Below, piece by piece: positions 21,730 through 30,076 of a DNA stretch of 64,000 bases. A program made the translations under genes and the position numbers. The stretch comes from Rubrivivax sp. A210 (GTDB lineage: Bacteria; Pseudomonadota; Gammaproteobacteria; Burkholderiales; Burkholderiaceae_C). Below the pieces are notes generated by a model. That model saw only the letters and a program-made list of their open reading frames with translations, had not been told where the DNA came from and searched no databases. Each line of letters starts with the position of its first letter. Position 1 is the first letter of the stretch. Location of the stretch: NCBI RefSeq assembly GCF_904426505.1, contig NZ_CAJGBN010000009.1, positions 33,291 to 97,290 on the forward strand. Reading direction: 5' to 3'.

Positions 21730-22515
21730 ATGGACCGTCGCTCGCTGTTCGAAACCGGCGCCACCCTGGGCCTGGGCGCCCTGGCCGGCTGTGCGCTGCC
21801 GGGCGTGGCCGCCCATGCGGTGAAGACGCCCTTCGCCGTGCCCGCCACCGTTATCCCCATCGTCGGCAGCGACGCGATGTTTCCGGTGCGGCGCATCTAC
21901 TGCATAGGCCGCAACTATGCAGCCCATGCGCGCGAGATGGGCTCCGACCCCACGCGCGAGCCGCCCTTCTTCTTCCAGAAGCCCACCGACGCGATCCAGA
22001 ACGTGGCCCCCGGCACGGTGGCCGACCACCCCTATCCGACGCTGACCAAGAACTACCACTACGAGGTGGAGCTGGTGGCCGCACTCGGCAAGGGCGGGCG
22101 CAGCATCCCCATGGCCAGCGCGCTCGACCACGTCTACGGCTACGCCCTGGGCCTGGACATGACGCGGCGCGACCTGCAGCGCGGCATGGGCGACCAGAAG
22201 AAGCCCTGGGAGATCGGCAAGAGCTTCGACAAGAGCGCGCCCATAGGCCCGCTGCACCCTGTTTCTCAGACCGGCCACTTCGGCAAGGGCGCGATCTGGC
22301 TGCAGGTCAACGGCGCGGTGAAGCAGAACGCCAACCTCAATCAGATGATCTGGAACGTGGCCGAGCAGATCAGCAAGCTGTCCGAGGCCTTCGAGCTGAT
22401 GCCGGGCGACATCATCTACTCGGGCACGCCCGAGAACGTGGGCCCGGTGGTGCGCGGCGACGTCATCCTGTGCCACATCGACGGCCTGCCCGACCTGAGC
22501 GTGAAGATCGTCTGA
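21730..22515 (+). CDS. exported FAH-family hydrolase (fumarylpyruvate hydrolase-like)
   Basis: 261-residue protein with a fumarylacetoacetate-hydrolase catalytic domain from about residue 50. Metal-ligand regions are visible as HYEVELVAALG (two Glu), GYALGLDMTRRDLQ (Asp) and GDIIYSGTPENVGPVVRGD. Unusually, it has a leader: MDRRSLFETGATLGLGALAGC combines a twin-arginine-like RR with a lipobox-like LAGC (Cys21). FAH-family enzymes are normally cytoplasmic, so export to the periplasm, perhaps as a lipoprotein, is an inference from this leader. A GGAGA Shine-Dalgarno fixes the start. The substrate is unknown; acylpyruvates are typical. Confidence 0.8.
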   Translation: MDRRSLFETGATLGLGALAGCALPGVAAHAVKTPFAVPATVIPIVGSDAMFPVRRIYCIGRNYAAHAREMGSDPTREPPFFFQKPTDAIQNVAPGTVADHPYPTLTKNYHYEVELVAALGKGGRSIPMASALDHVYGYALGLDMTRRDLQRGMGDQKKPWEIGKSFDKSAPIGPLHPVSQTGHFGKGAIWLQVNGAVKQNANLNQMIWNVAEQISKLSEAFELMPGDIIYSGTPENVGPVVRGDVILCHIDGLPDLSVKIV

Positions 22516-22522
22516 GTCGCCG

Positions 22523-23128
22523 ATGGCAGGGGCACTCTTCACCGCCGACGACGGCCGGCCGCGCTGCGCCTGGTGCCAGGCCAGCGCCGCCTACCGCGAC
22601 TACCACGACCGTGAATGGGGGTTCCCGGTCACCGACGACCGCCGCCTGTTCGAGAAGCTCTGCCTCGAGGGCTTCCAGTCGGGCCTGAGCTGGTTGACCA
22701 TCCTCAACAAGCGCGAGGCCTTCCGCGCCGGCTTTGCCGGCTTCGACATCGAACGCATCGCCGCCTTCGGCGACGCCGACGTGGCGCGCCTGCTGGCCGA
22801 TGCCGGCATCGTGCGCCACCGTGGCAAGATTGAATCGACCATCAACAACGCGCGCCGGGCGCTGGCGCTGCGCGACGAGGCCGGCTCGCTGGCCGCCTAT
22901 TTCTGGCGCTGGGAGCCGACGCCGGTGCCGCCATCGGCCCAGCCGGTGGCCAGCACGCCGGAGTCGACCGCGCTGTCCAAGGATCTGAAGAAGCGCGGCT
23001 TCAGCTTTGTCGGCCCGACCACGGTCTATGCCTTCATGCAGGCCATGGGCCTGGTCAACGACCACCACCCGGGTTGCGCGGTGCGCGAGCCGGTGCAGCA
23101 GGCGCGGGCGGCGTTGCAGCGGCCCTGA
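22523..23128 (+). CDS. tag: DNA-3-methyladenine glycosylase I
   Basis: Removes 3-methyladenine from alkylated DNA (base excision repair). The 201-residue protein shows the Tag zinc ligands Cys15 (RCAWC) and His28 (YHDREWG) plus the C-terminal NDHHPGC, and the segment LEGFQSGLSWLTILNKREAFR around the catalytic Glu. It starts 7 bp after the FAH-family gene and is probably co-transcribed with it, although a functional link is not obvious. It converges on the sigma-factor gene. Confidence 0.95.
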   Translation: MAGALFTADDGRPRCAWCQASAAYRDYHDREWGFPVTDDRRLFEKLCLEGFQSGLSWLTILNKREAFRAGFAGFDIERIAAFGDADVARLLADAGIVRHRGKIESTINNARRALALRDEAGSLAAYFWRWEPTPVPPSAQPVASTPESTALSKDLKKRGFSFVGPTTVYAFMQAMGLVNDHHPGCAVREPVQQARAALQRP

Positions 23129-23158
23129 TTCCTCAGGCCGCGAGCGGGCGGCACTGGA

Positions 23159-23692
23159 TCAAGCCGCGAGTACGCGGCGGGCCCGGTGCAGGCGCACGAA
23201 GAGATTCTGTTCGCTGATGGCCAGCGCCCGGCAGACCTCTTCGGTGCTGTCGTCGTTGAGCAGGCGCAATTCGACGGCGCGGCGCAGGCCTTCGGGCAGG
23301 GCCTTGATGCCGGCCAGCGTGCGGCGCAGGCGCTGGCGCTGCTCGGCGATCTCATCGGGGCGGGGCTGCGGGCAGGCGAGCTGCGGGCCCTCGCCGTCGT
23401 CGTCGTCGTGCGCGTCCAGGCTGTCGTGGCCGCCGCGCTGGCGCGCCAGGTCGACGATCTTGTGCTTGAGCACGGCCACCAGCCAGCTGCGCAGCGCGGC
23501 GCGCCCGCCGAAGACGGCGCGGCCGGTGGCGACGGCTTCGAAGACATCGTGTACCAGGTCTTCGGCCAGGGCCGGGTCGTGCAGGCGCTGGCGTGTCCAG
23601 CGCACCAGGAAGCCGCGGTGGCTGGCCAGTTCGGCCCAGCCCGGTGCGGGCGGCGGGGCGGTGACGGGGGTGGTCTGGGCGGCGTTCAACAT
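23159..23692 (-). CDS. ECF-type RNA polymerase sigma factor
   Basis: 177-residue sigma-70-family protein with region 2 (RWTRQRLHDPALAEDLVHDV, about 32-51) and region 4 (RRAVELRLLNDDSTEEVCRALAI, then SEQNLFVRLHRARRVL), separated by an acidic linker with runs of Asp. This is the ECF build. No anti-sigma factor gene follows; its own regulation is therefore unclear. It is divergent from the two-component system, with a 123-bp shared promoter region. Start at MLNAAQTTP; the frame continues upstream but only through the divergent gene. Confidence 0.88.
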   Translation of the reverse strand: MLNAAQTTPVTAPPPAPGWAELASHRGFLVRWTRQRLHDPALAEDLVHDVFEAVATGRAVFGGRAALRSWLVAVLKHKIVDLARQRGGHDSLDAHDDDDGEGPQLACPQPRPDEIAEQRQRLRRTLAGIKALPEGLRRAVELRLLNDDSTEEVCRALAISEQNLFVRLHRARRVLAA

Positions 23693-23730
23693 GGCGGTTC
23701 TCGCGGCGGGGTCGGTGGCTAAACTGTGGC

Positions 23731-23747
23731 GGGCGCGTCTCGCGCCC
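23731..23747. repeat. perfect palindrome GGGCGCG-TCT-CGCGCCC
   Basis: Seven-bp arms and a 3-bp spacer, central in the divergent region between the sigma factor and the response regulator. It is a candidate operator or a 5'-UTR hairpin for either transcript. Confidence 0.35.
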
Positions 23748-23815
23748 TCCTCACCGAAGATCACAGCCGCATCACAACGGTGTAAGAAAGCGGCCCGCCG
23801 GCCGACATCCCCGCC

Positions 23816-24535
23816 ATGGCCAGCCACATCCTCGTCGCCGAAGACCAGGCCGACATCCGCGATCTCATCGTGCTCAACCTGCAGCAGGCGGGGCACGCGG
23901 TCACGGCGGTGGCCGACGGCCGCGCCGCGCTGGCCAGCCAGGCCGAGCGCGCCAGCGACCTGCTCATCCTCGATCTGATGATGCCGGGGCTGGACGGGCT
24001 GGAGGTCTGCAAGGCGCTGCGCGCCCAAGGCCGCGCCACGCCCATCCTGATGCTCACCGCCAAGAGCACCGAGCTCGACCGCGTGCTGGGCCTGGAGCTG
24101 GGCGCCGACGATTACCTGACCAAGCCCTTCTCGATGGCCGAGTTGCTGGCGCGCGTGAAGGCCTTGCTGCGCCGCGCCGAACTGCTGCGCGCGGCGGCGG
24201 CGGCGCCGGTGGCGGCGCAGGCGGTGCGCAATGGCGAGCTGGAAATCCTGCCGGTGCGGCGCGAGGCGCGCATCGTCGGCGCCGGCGGCGCGCGGGTGCT
24301 GGAGTTCACCGCGCTCGAATTCGACCTGCTGCTGCACTTTGCCAGCCACCCGGGCCGCGTGTTCTCGCGCGCCCAGTTGCTCGACGCCGTCTGGGGCTAT
24401 GCCCACGAAGGCTACGAGCACACGGTGACGACGCACATCAATCGCCTGCGCGCCAAGGTCGAGCAGGACCCGATGAACCCGCGCTTCATCCTCACCGTGC
24501 GCGGGGCCGGCTACAAGATGCGCGACGCGCCGTGA
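23816..24535 (+). CDS. OmpR-family response regulator
   Basis: 239-residue regulator with an N-terminal receiver (acidic pair at 9-10, phosphorylation site Asp53 in LLILDLMMPG, switch Thr81, Lys103 in LTKPF) and a C-terminal winged-helix DNA-binding domain ending in HTVTTHINRLRAKVEQDP and FILTVRGAGYKM. It forms an operon with the histidine kinase, whose GTG start overlaps its stop by four bases (GTGA). The stimulus and targets are unknown. Confidence 0.95.
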   Translation: MASHILVAEDQADIRDLIVLNLQQAGHAVTAVADGRAALASQAERASDLLILDLMMPGLDGLEVCKALRAQGRATPILMLTAKSTELDRVLGLELGADDYLTKPFSMAELLARVKALLRRAELLRAAAAAPVAAQAVRNGELEILPVRREARIVGAGGARVLEFTALEFDLLLHFASHPGRVFSRAQLLDAVWGYAHEGYEHTVTTHINRLRAKVEQDPMNPRFILTVRGAGYKMRDAP

Positions 24536-26118
24536 CGGTCAGGTTCCGCCTCGCGCTGACGGTCTTTCTCACCGGCCTGGCCACCGCGCTGGGCGTGATC
24601 GCCACCGTGGTGGTTGCCTTCCAGCGCTTCGAGCACGAGAACAGCTACCAGCGCGCCGACGCCTTTCTGACGCGCGTGCTGGCGGCGCACGGCGACCTGC
24701 TCGACCTGCACCAGCGCGACCCCGAGGCCTTTGCCGCCTTTTTGCGCAATCTGCTGCTCTATGAGCCCGATTCGCAGCTCTACCTGCTCGATGCCGATGG
24801 CCGCGTGCTCGCCAGCACCGGGCGGGCGCAGCTGGCGCCGGGCTATCGCGTTGCGCTGCTGCCGGTGCAGCAGGCGGCCGAGGCGGCCGCGGCCGGTGAT
24901 CGCCAGCGCGCCGCCTATGTGATGGGCGACGACCCGGAATACATGGACGCCGACGCCGTGGTGGCGGCGCGGGCCCTGCGGCGCGCCGTGATCCGCGCCC
25001 AGCCGGGTGCGGCCGGCTACCTCTACCTGGTGTGTCGCAAGGGCGGCGAGCCGGCCACGCGCTGGGCGCTGGCGCGCAGCAGCCTCGGGCGGCCGGCGCT
25101 GGCCGCCGTGCTGGCCGTGGTGCTGCTGGCCTCGGCGTTGGCGGCCTGGATCATCGTCACCGTGACGCGGCCGCTGCGTGTGCTCAGCGACGAGGTGGCG
25201 GCGGCGGCGCGCGCCGGCTTCGATGCCGATGCGGCCCTGGCCGATGCCTCGCCCACCGGCCTGCAGGCCCAGCCGCCGGCCGGCGACGACGAGTTCGCGC
25301 GCCTGCGGCGCGGCTTCCACGGCCTGATGCAGCGCCTGCGTGCGCAATGGGACGCGCTGCGCCGGCTCGACCATTTCCGCCGTGAGGGCGTGAGCAACCT
25401 CAGCCACGACCTGCGCAGCCCGCTCACCGCCACCGTGGCCTGTCTGGAGACGCTGGACGCGCGCTGGCAGGGCGACGCCGCACGCGACGAGGACCGCCGC
25501 CTGGTCGAGGTGGCGCTGCGCAACACCCGCAACGCCGCGGCCATGGTGCGTTCGCTGGGCGACCTGGCCCAGCTCGACGAACCGGCCTTCCACCTGCAGA
25601 CGCTGAGGCTGGACCTGGCCGAGGTGCTGGACGACATCGCGCTGCGCTTTGCCGACCGCGCCGCCGCCCAGGGCGTGGCGCTGGGCTTCGAGCAGCTGGG
25701 CGAGGCGGCGCCGGTGGCCGAGGTCGACATCGAGCTCATCGAGCGTGCCGTGGCCAATTTGCTGGACAACGCGCTCAAGCACACGCCGGCCGGCGGCTCG
25801 GTGAAGCTGGCGGCGCGGCGCGAGGGCGATGGTGGAGGTCACAGCGGAGGTCACAGCGACAGCGACCGCGTGGTGGTGACGGTGCAGGACAGCGGTTGCG
25901 GCATCGCGGCGGCCGAGCTGCCGCTGCTCTTCGACCGCCTCTACCAGGCCCGCCACAGCGTGGCCCCGGCCAGCAGCGACGAGGGCCGCGGCCTCGGCCT
26001 GGCCATCGTCAAGCGCATTGTCGAGTTGCACCACGGCACGGTGGCGGTGGCCAGCGCGCCCGGCGCCGGCACCACCGTCACCCTGGCCTGGCCGGTGCGC
26101 CAGGGCGGGCCGGCGTAA
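24532..26118 (+). CDS. membrane sensor histidine kinase
   Basis: 528-residue kinase starting at a GTG that overlaps the regulator's stop codon. Parts in order: membrane helix (about 7-30), periplasmic sensor domain (about 31-186), second membrane helix (about 187-211), HAMP linker, DHp domain with phospho-acceptor His292 (SNLSHDLRSPLTA), and the ATPase with N-box NLLDNALKHT, DSGCGI and GRGLGLAIVKRIVELHHG. All catalytic motifs are intact. A tandem 12-bp repeat codes for GGHSGGHS inside the ATPase domain. The sensed signal is unknown. Confidence 0.94.
   Translation: MTVRFRLALTVFLTGLATALGVIATVVVAFQRFEHENSYQRADAFLTRVLAAHGDLLDLHQRDPEAFAAFLRNLLLYEPDSQLYLLDADGRVLASTGRAQLAPGYRVALLPVQQAAEAAAAGDRQRAAYVMGDDPEYMDADAVVAARALRRAVIRAQPGAAGYLYLVCRKGGEPATRWALARSSLGRPALAAVLAVVLLASALAAWIIVTVTRPLRVLSDEVAAAARAGFDADAALADASPTGLQAQPPAGDDEFARLRRGFHGLMQRLRAQWDALRRLDHFRREGVSNLSHDLRSPLTATVACLETLDARWQGDAARDEDRRLVEVALRNTRNAAAMVRSLGDLAQLDEPAFHLQTLRLDLAEVLDDIALRFADRAAAQGVALGFEQLGEAAPVAEVDIELIERAVANLLDNALKHTPAGGSVKLAARREGDGGGHSGGHSDSDRVVVTVQDSGCGIAAAELPLLFDRLYQARHSVAPASSDEGRGLGLAIVKRIVELHHGTVAVASAPGAGTTVTLAWPVRQGGPA
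25834..25857 (+). repeat. tandem 12-bp repeat GGAGGTCACAGC x2 inside the kinase gene
   Basis: Two perfect in-frame copies adding Gly-Gly-His-Ser twice in a loop between the N-box and the G1 box of the ATPase domain. Probably a recent duplication in a tolerant loop. Confidence 0.7.
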
Positions 26119-26123
26119 AGAAA

Positions 26124-26151
26124 AAGCCGCCCGGCTTGCGCGGGGCGGCTT
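26124..26151 (-). terminator. intrinsic terminator of the PEP-CTERM gene
   Basis: AAGCCGCCC and GGGCGGCTT form a 9-bp stem with a 10-nt loop. On the minus strand it is followed by TTTCTTT, so it terminates the PEP-CTERM transcript; it may also act weakly on the convergent kinase transcript. Confidence 0.8.
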
Positions 26152-26182
26152 CGACCGAGCTTGCCGCTGGCGCGGCGGAGGT

Positions 26183-26809
26183 TCAGGCGCGGCGGCGGCG
26201 GGCGGCGGCGATGCCGGCCAGGGCGGCGCCCACCAAGGCCAGCGAGGCCGGCTCCGGCACGGCATTGGCGGCGCTGGCGACAAAGAAGACCTTCTCGTAG
26301 GCGGTGCTGCTGTTGAGGCCGGTGACGCTGTTGATGCGGTAGCCGCCGACGCTGTTGAGCGTGTGCAGGCACATGCTGAGCGGGCTGGCGGAGACGTCGC
26401 AGCTGTTGTTGGTGACGCTGTCGCCGAGGGCGGTGAAACCCCAGGACCAGTTCTCGGCATACCACCACGAGGCGCCGTTGGCGACGTGGGTGTTGGTGCT
26501 GTTGCTGGTGCCGGTGTTGATGAGGGTGTCGCTGCGCAGCGCGGCGGCCAGGGACATGAAGGTGCTGGAGCCGGTGGCGCGGCCGGCCATCATCAGGTAG
26601 TCGCCCTGGCAGACGTTCAGCACGTTCTGCGCGGCGCTGCCGATCGCCGCGGCCATGGTGCCGACATAGCACTGCGTCCAGCCGCCGCCGGTGATGGTGG
26701 ACAGCGCCACATTGCTCTGCGCGCCGACCGGCAGGTAGGTCGGGGCGGCCTGGGCGGTGACGGCGGCCAGCGAGAGGGCGGCGGCGGCAACGGTGCGGAT
26801 GAAGTTCAT
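26183..26809 (-). CDS. PEP-CTERM sorting-domain protein
   Basis: 208-residue exported protein. It has a signal peptide (MNFIRTVAAAALSLAAVTAQA), a Ser/Thr/Asn-rich middle with several cysteines, and a C-terminal PEP-CTERM signal (VPEPASLALVGAALAGIAAA then RRRR). Such proteins are processed by an exosortase (EpsH/XrtA type) and placed at the cell surface or in exopolysaccharide; no exosortase is in this window. The start at MNFIRT gives a normal signal peptide; the upstream in-frame ATG at 26890 does not. The gene has its own terminator and no close operon partner. Confidence 0.85.
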   Translation of the reverse strand: MNFIRTVAAAALSLAAVTAQAAPTYLPVGAQSNVALSTITGGGWTQCYVGTMAAAIGSAAQNVLNVCQGDYLMMAGRATGSSTFMSLAAALRSDTLINTGTSNSTNTHVANGASWWYAENWSWGFTALGDSVTNNSCDVSASPLSMCLHTLNSVGGYRINSVTGLNSSTAYEKVFFVASAANAVPEPASLALVGAALAGIAAARRRRA

Positions 26810-26989
26810 TTTTGACCTGGGGCTTGCGGGTTGGCGATGCAGGTTTAGATGCAAGCCGTGGGCCAACAAGAAAAAGTCAATCCCTATCAATGACTTGGCG
26901 CGTTGCGATCAGTATCAACCTAGGGGCTTGTCAGAGCTGCCGACATCGAGTATGGCATTTGTTCACGAAGCGCCGCCAGGGGTCAAAAG

Positions 26990-27031
26990 CAGGCCGGCCG
27001 TGGGGAGCGTGAACTCCACACGGCCGGCCTG
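26990..27031 (-). terminator. strong intrinsic terminator
   Basis: CAGGCCGGCCGTG pairs with CACGGCCGGCCTG, with further partial pairing inside. On the minus strand the stem is followed by CTTTTG. It lies 17 bp after the stop of the monooxygenase-like gene. Confidence 0.75.
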
Positions 27032-27048
27032 CGACGGGGCGGGGCTGT

Positions 27049-27348
27049 TCAGGGCCCGATCACGAGCGTGAAGTGCTCCACCTGGGGCGGTGCCGCGAAA
27101 AAGGGGCCGATGAGGGCGCGCCATTCGGGAAACAGCGGCCCCTGGCGGAAGCCCACGGTGTGGTCTTCCAGCGTCTCCCAGAAGATCTGCAGCACATAGC
27201 GTTCGGGGTTCTCGATGCCATGGTTGACCTTGGCGCCCTTGAAGCCCTGCGCCCGGCTGATCACCTGGGCCAGACCCTGGGTGAGCGCGGCCTCGAAGCC
27301 GGCCTGCTGGCCGGGGTTGATGCGGAAATCGGCGATTTCGAGGATCAC
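27049..27348 (-). CDS. small ABM-fold (antibiotic biosynthesis monooxygenase-like) protein
   Basis: 99-residue protein with the dimeric ferredoxin-like ABM pattern: MILEIADFRINPGQQAGFEAAL, then YVLQIFWETLEDHT and HFTLVIGP. Relatives include quinol monooxygenases and heme-degrading or stress proteins; many have no known reaction. It sits 47 bp downstream of the LivJ-type binding protein on the same strand and ends at a strong terminator, so it is probably the last gene of that transcript. Function is not predicted. Confidence 0.75.
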   Translation of the reverse strand: MILEIADFRINPGQQAGFEAALTQGLAQVISRAQGFKGAKVNHGIENPERYVLQIFWETLEDHTVGFRQGPLFPEWRALIGPFFAAPPQVEHFTLVIGP

Positions 27349-27395
27349 GTTGTCGTCTTTCTGGGTTGCTGATCGGGGATGTCGGGGGTGTGCGC

Positions 27396-28574
27396 CTACA
27401 GCTTGCAGCCGCGCGCCGGGTCGGCCAGGGCCTTCACCGCGACGGCGCGGAACTCGTTGTTGTTGCCCTGCACCTGGCGCAGGTAGATGTCCTGCACCGG
27501 GTTGCCGGCCGCGGACAGCGTGAACTTGCCGCGCGGGCTGTCGACCGTGGCCTTGCGCATCGCGGCCGTCATCTCGTCGCGGCGGGCGATGTCGCCCTTC
27601 ACCGCCTTGAGCCCGGCGCCCAGGATCTGTGCCGCGTCATAGCCCTGCACGGCATAGACGTCGGCATTCGTCTTGTAGGTGAGGGCAAAGTTCTTGCGGA
27701 AGGCGTTGTTGCGCGGCGTGTCGAGGTTGTCGGCGTAGTGCAGCGTCGTCATCATGCCCTGGGCCGCCGCGCCCTGGGCCTCGAGCGTGCCGTCGGTGAG
27801 GAAGCCGGGGCCGTACAGCGGGATGCTCTTGCGCAGGCCGGCGGCGTCGTAGTCCTTGACGAACTTGACCGCCGCGCCGCCGGCGAAGAAGGCGTAGACC
27901 GCATCGGGCTTCTGCGCCGCGATCTCGGTGAGCAAGGCCTGGAACTCGACGCCCGGGAAGGGCAGGGTGAGATCCTTCAAGACCTTGCCGCCGCCCTTCT
28001 CGAGGCCCTCGGTGAAGCCCTTGGCCGATTCGTTGCCGGCTGCATAGTTCCAGGTGATGGTGATGGCGCGCTTGACGCCGCGCTGCGCCGCCACCACGCC
28101 CATCGCATAGGCCGGCTGCCAGTTGCTGAAGGAACTGCGCACGATGTTGGGCGCGCACATCGGCCCGGTGATGTCGGCGGCGCCGGCATTGGGGATGATG
28201 AGCAGGGTCTTGCTCTCGCGCGCCGCGCGGGCCATGGCCAGCGCCACGCCCGAGTGGACGGTGCCGACGAGGACGTCGACCTGGTCGCGCTTGATGAGCT
28301 TGTTGACGTTGTCCACCGCCTTGCTGGGCTCGCTCTCGTCGTCGACCTTGAAGTACTGGATGCTGCGCCCGGCCAGCGTGCCGCCCTGCTCCTGCACATG
28401 GAGCTTGAAGCCCTTTTCGATCATGTCGCCCAGGGCGGCGTAGGTGCCGGTGGCCGGCAGCATGAGCCCGACCTTGAGCGGTGCCGCGGTCTGGGCGTGG
28501 CCTGCGGGCGCCAGGGCGGCGAGCGTGGCGGTGGTGGCCACGGCGGCAGCCTGGCGGACGAGAGCGGGTGTCAT
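27396..28574 (-). CDS. LivJ-type ABC transporter substrate-binding protein
   Basis: 392-residue periplasmic binding protein (Peripla_BP_6 family, branched-chain amino acid/amide type). It has a signal peptide (cleavage about GHAQ), then KVGLMLPATGTYAALG, VDVLVGTVHSGVALAMA and the hinge regions typical of LivJ. A GGAG Shine-Dalgarno precedes the ATG. No LivH/M/G/F permease genes are adjacent. Many such orphans in Burkholderiales bind aromatic or carboxylic acids, so the ligand should not be assumed to be an amino acid. Confidence 0.88.
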   Translation of the reverse strand: MTPALVRQAAAVATTATLAALAPAGHAQTAAPLKVGLMLPATGTYAALGDMIEKGFKLHVQEQGGTLAGRSIQYFKVDDESEPSKAVDNVNKLIKRDQVDVLVGTVHSGVALAMARAARESKTLLIIPNAGAADITGPMCAPNIVRSSFSNWQPAYAMGVVAAQRGVKRAITITWNYAAGNESAKGFTEGLEKGGGKVLKDLTLPFPGVEFQALLTEIAAQKPDAVYAFFAGGAAVKFVKDYDAAGLRKSIPLYGPGFLTDGTLEAQGAAAQGMMTTLHYADNLDTPRNNAFRKNFALTYKTNADVYAVQGYDAAQILGAGLKAVKGDIARRDEMTAAMRKATVDSPRGKFTLSAAGNPVQDIYLRQVQGNNNEFRAVAVKALADPARGCKL

Positions 28575-28819
28575 TGGGTAACTCCGTTGCGGTCGGGTTG
28601 GGGCAGGCGGCAGAATGCCCGCCTCATGGCGGCACGGGCAAGCGGGGTTTGCCGGATGGCGTGGCGGCGGTCCGGCATGCCGCCCCGCCTGCCCACTATG
28701 CCCGGCTCGGCCCGGACGCTGGCGGCGGCGGCCTCAAGTAGTGCCGCCGCAGCGCCGAAGACCCGGTATCGGCGCGCCCCGAAGCGCACCCATGTCCAGC
28801 TGTCAGCGAGGATTGCCGC

Positions 28820-30076
28820 ATGTCCGCCACCATCGCCGTCGACGAACTCCGTGTCGGCATGTACATCCAGCTCGAGGGCGGTTGGCTGTCGCATCCCTTC
28901 CCGCTTTCGAGCTTCAAGATCGCTTCGGCCGACCAGATCGCCACGCTGCGCGGCCTGGGCCTGCTGCGCGTGCGCTGGGTGCCCGAGAAGAGCGACCTGC
29001 AGGGCGGCATCCTCGAGGCCGATGTGCCCGCGGCGCCACAGCTGCCGCCCGATCCCCAGGAGGCCGCCGCCACCGAACGGCGCCGTCGCCTCGCGGCACA
29101 GCGCGAGGCGGTGCAACTGTGCGAGCGCCAGCACGCCGAGGCCGCGCGGGCCTGGCGCGATGCCTGTGACGCCATTGCGGCCCAGCCGCGCGAGGCCGGC
29201 CGCGGTGCCGACGCGCTGACCCGCGCCATGCTGTCCAAGCTGCTGGTGTCCGACGAGATCGGCATCCGCCTCATCGCCGGCGGCCCCGACCGCGCCGCCG
29301 CCCACGCGCTCAATGTCGGCGTGGTGTCGCTGCTGATAGGCCGCAGCCTGGGCCTGGCCGACGCCGAGCTGCTGGAGCTGGGCGTGGGGGCGCTGATGCA
29401 CGACATCGGCAAGCAGGAGGTGCCCGACCGCTTCCGCCACCAAGACGAGAACTTCAACACCGCCGAGACCAATGCCTACCGCGAGCACGTCGGCAAGGGC
29501 GTTGCCCTGGGCTTGCGCATGGGCCTGCCGGGCGCGGCGATGACGGTGCTGGCCCAGCACCACGAGGTGGCCGACGGCAGCGGCTTCCCGATGCGCCTGG
29601 CGCTGGACCGCATGAGCCTGGGCGCGCGCCTGGTGTCGCTGGTCGACCGCTACGACAACCTGTGCAATCCGCAGGCGCGCGGCCTCGCGCTCACGCCGCA
29701 CGAGGCGGTCTCGGTGTTGTTCGCCCAGGGCCGCAAGCGCTACGACGCCCAGGTGCTGAACGCCTTCATCCGGCTGGTGGGCGTCTACCCGGCGGGCTCG
29801 CTGGTGCAACTCACCGACGACCGCCATGCGCTGGTGATCGGCGTCAACTCCAGCCGCACGCTCAAGCCGCGCGTGCTGGTACACGACGCCCGCGTGCCCC
29901 GCGGCGAAGCCCTGGTGCTCGATCTCGAACGCGAACCCGATCTCGGCATCCGGCGCAGCCTGCCGCCGTCCAAGCTGCCGCCCGATGCGCTGAGCTATCT
30001 CGACCCCAAGCCCCGCGTGGTCTACTTCTTCGAGCCGCTGCACGGCGACGAACTGCCGCGGGAGCAGGCCGCATGA
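28820..30076 (+). CDS. HD-GYP-domain c-di-GMP phosphodiesterase (variant GYP)
   Basis: 418-residue cytoplasmic protein: an N-terminal DUF3391-type domain (VDELRVGMYIQLEGGWLSHPF, about 7-80), a helical linker, and an HD-GYP domain with His194-Asp195 (LMHDIGK) and HHEVADGSGFP (247-257). The last motif has Phe where GYP has Tyr, and Val-Ala where many have Arg-x. Metal-binding residues appear kept, so hydrolysis of c-di-GMP is plausible. Its stop overlaps the start of the EAL protein by four bases (ATGA). A 245-bp gap upstream shows nothing I can identify. Confidence 0.88.
   Translation: MSATIAVDELRVGMYIQLEGGWLSHPFPLSSFKIASADQIATLRGLGLLRVRWVPEKSDLQGGILEADVPAAPQLPPDPQEAAATERRRRLAAQREAVQLCERQHAEAARAWRDACDAIAAQPREAGRGADALTRAMLSKLLVSDEIGIRLIAGGPDRAAAHALNVGVVSLLIGRSLGLADAELLELGVGALMHDIGKQEVPDRFRHQDENFNTAETNAYREHVGKGVALGLRMGLPGAAMTVLAQHHEVADGSGFPMRLALDRMSLGARLVSLVDRYDNLCNPQARGLALTPHEAVSVLFAQGRKRYDAQVLNAFIRLVGVYPAGSLVQLTDDRHALVIGVNSSRTLKPRVLVHDARVPRGEALVLDLEREPDLGIRRSLPPSKLPPDALSYLDPKPRVVYFFEPLHGDELPREQAA

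Noticed and set aside
28575..28819. Small gene in the gap before the HD-GYP gene, with an AGAATG-like -10 and an ATG near 28626
   Set aside because: The translation is Ala/Arg/Pro-rich with no recognisable feature, continues into the HD-GYP gene out of frame, and has no ribosome binding site.
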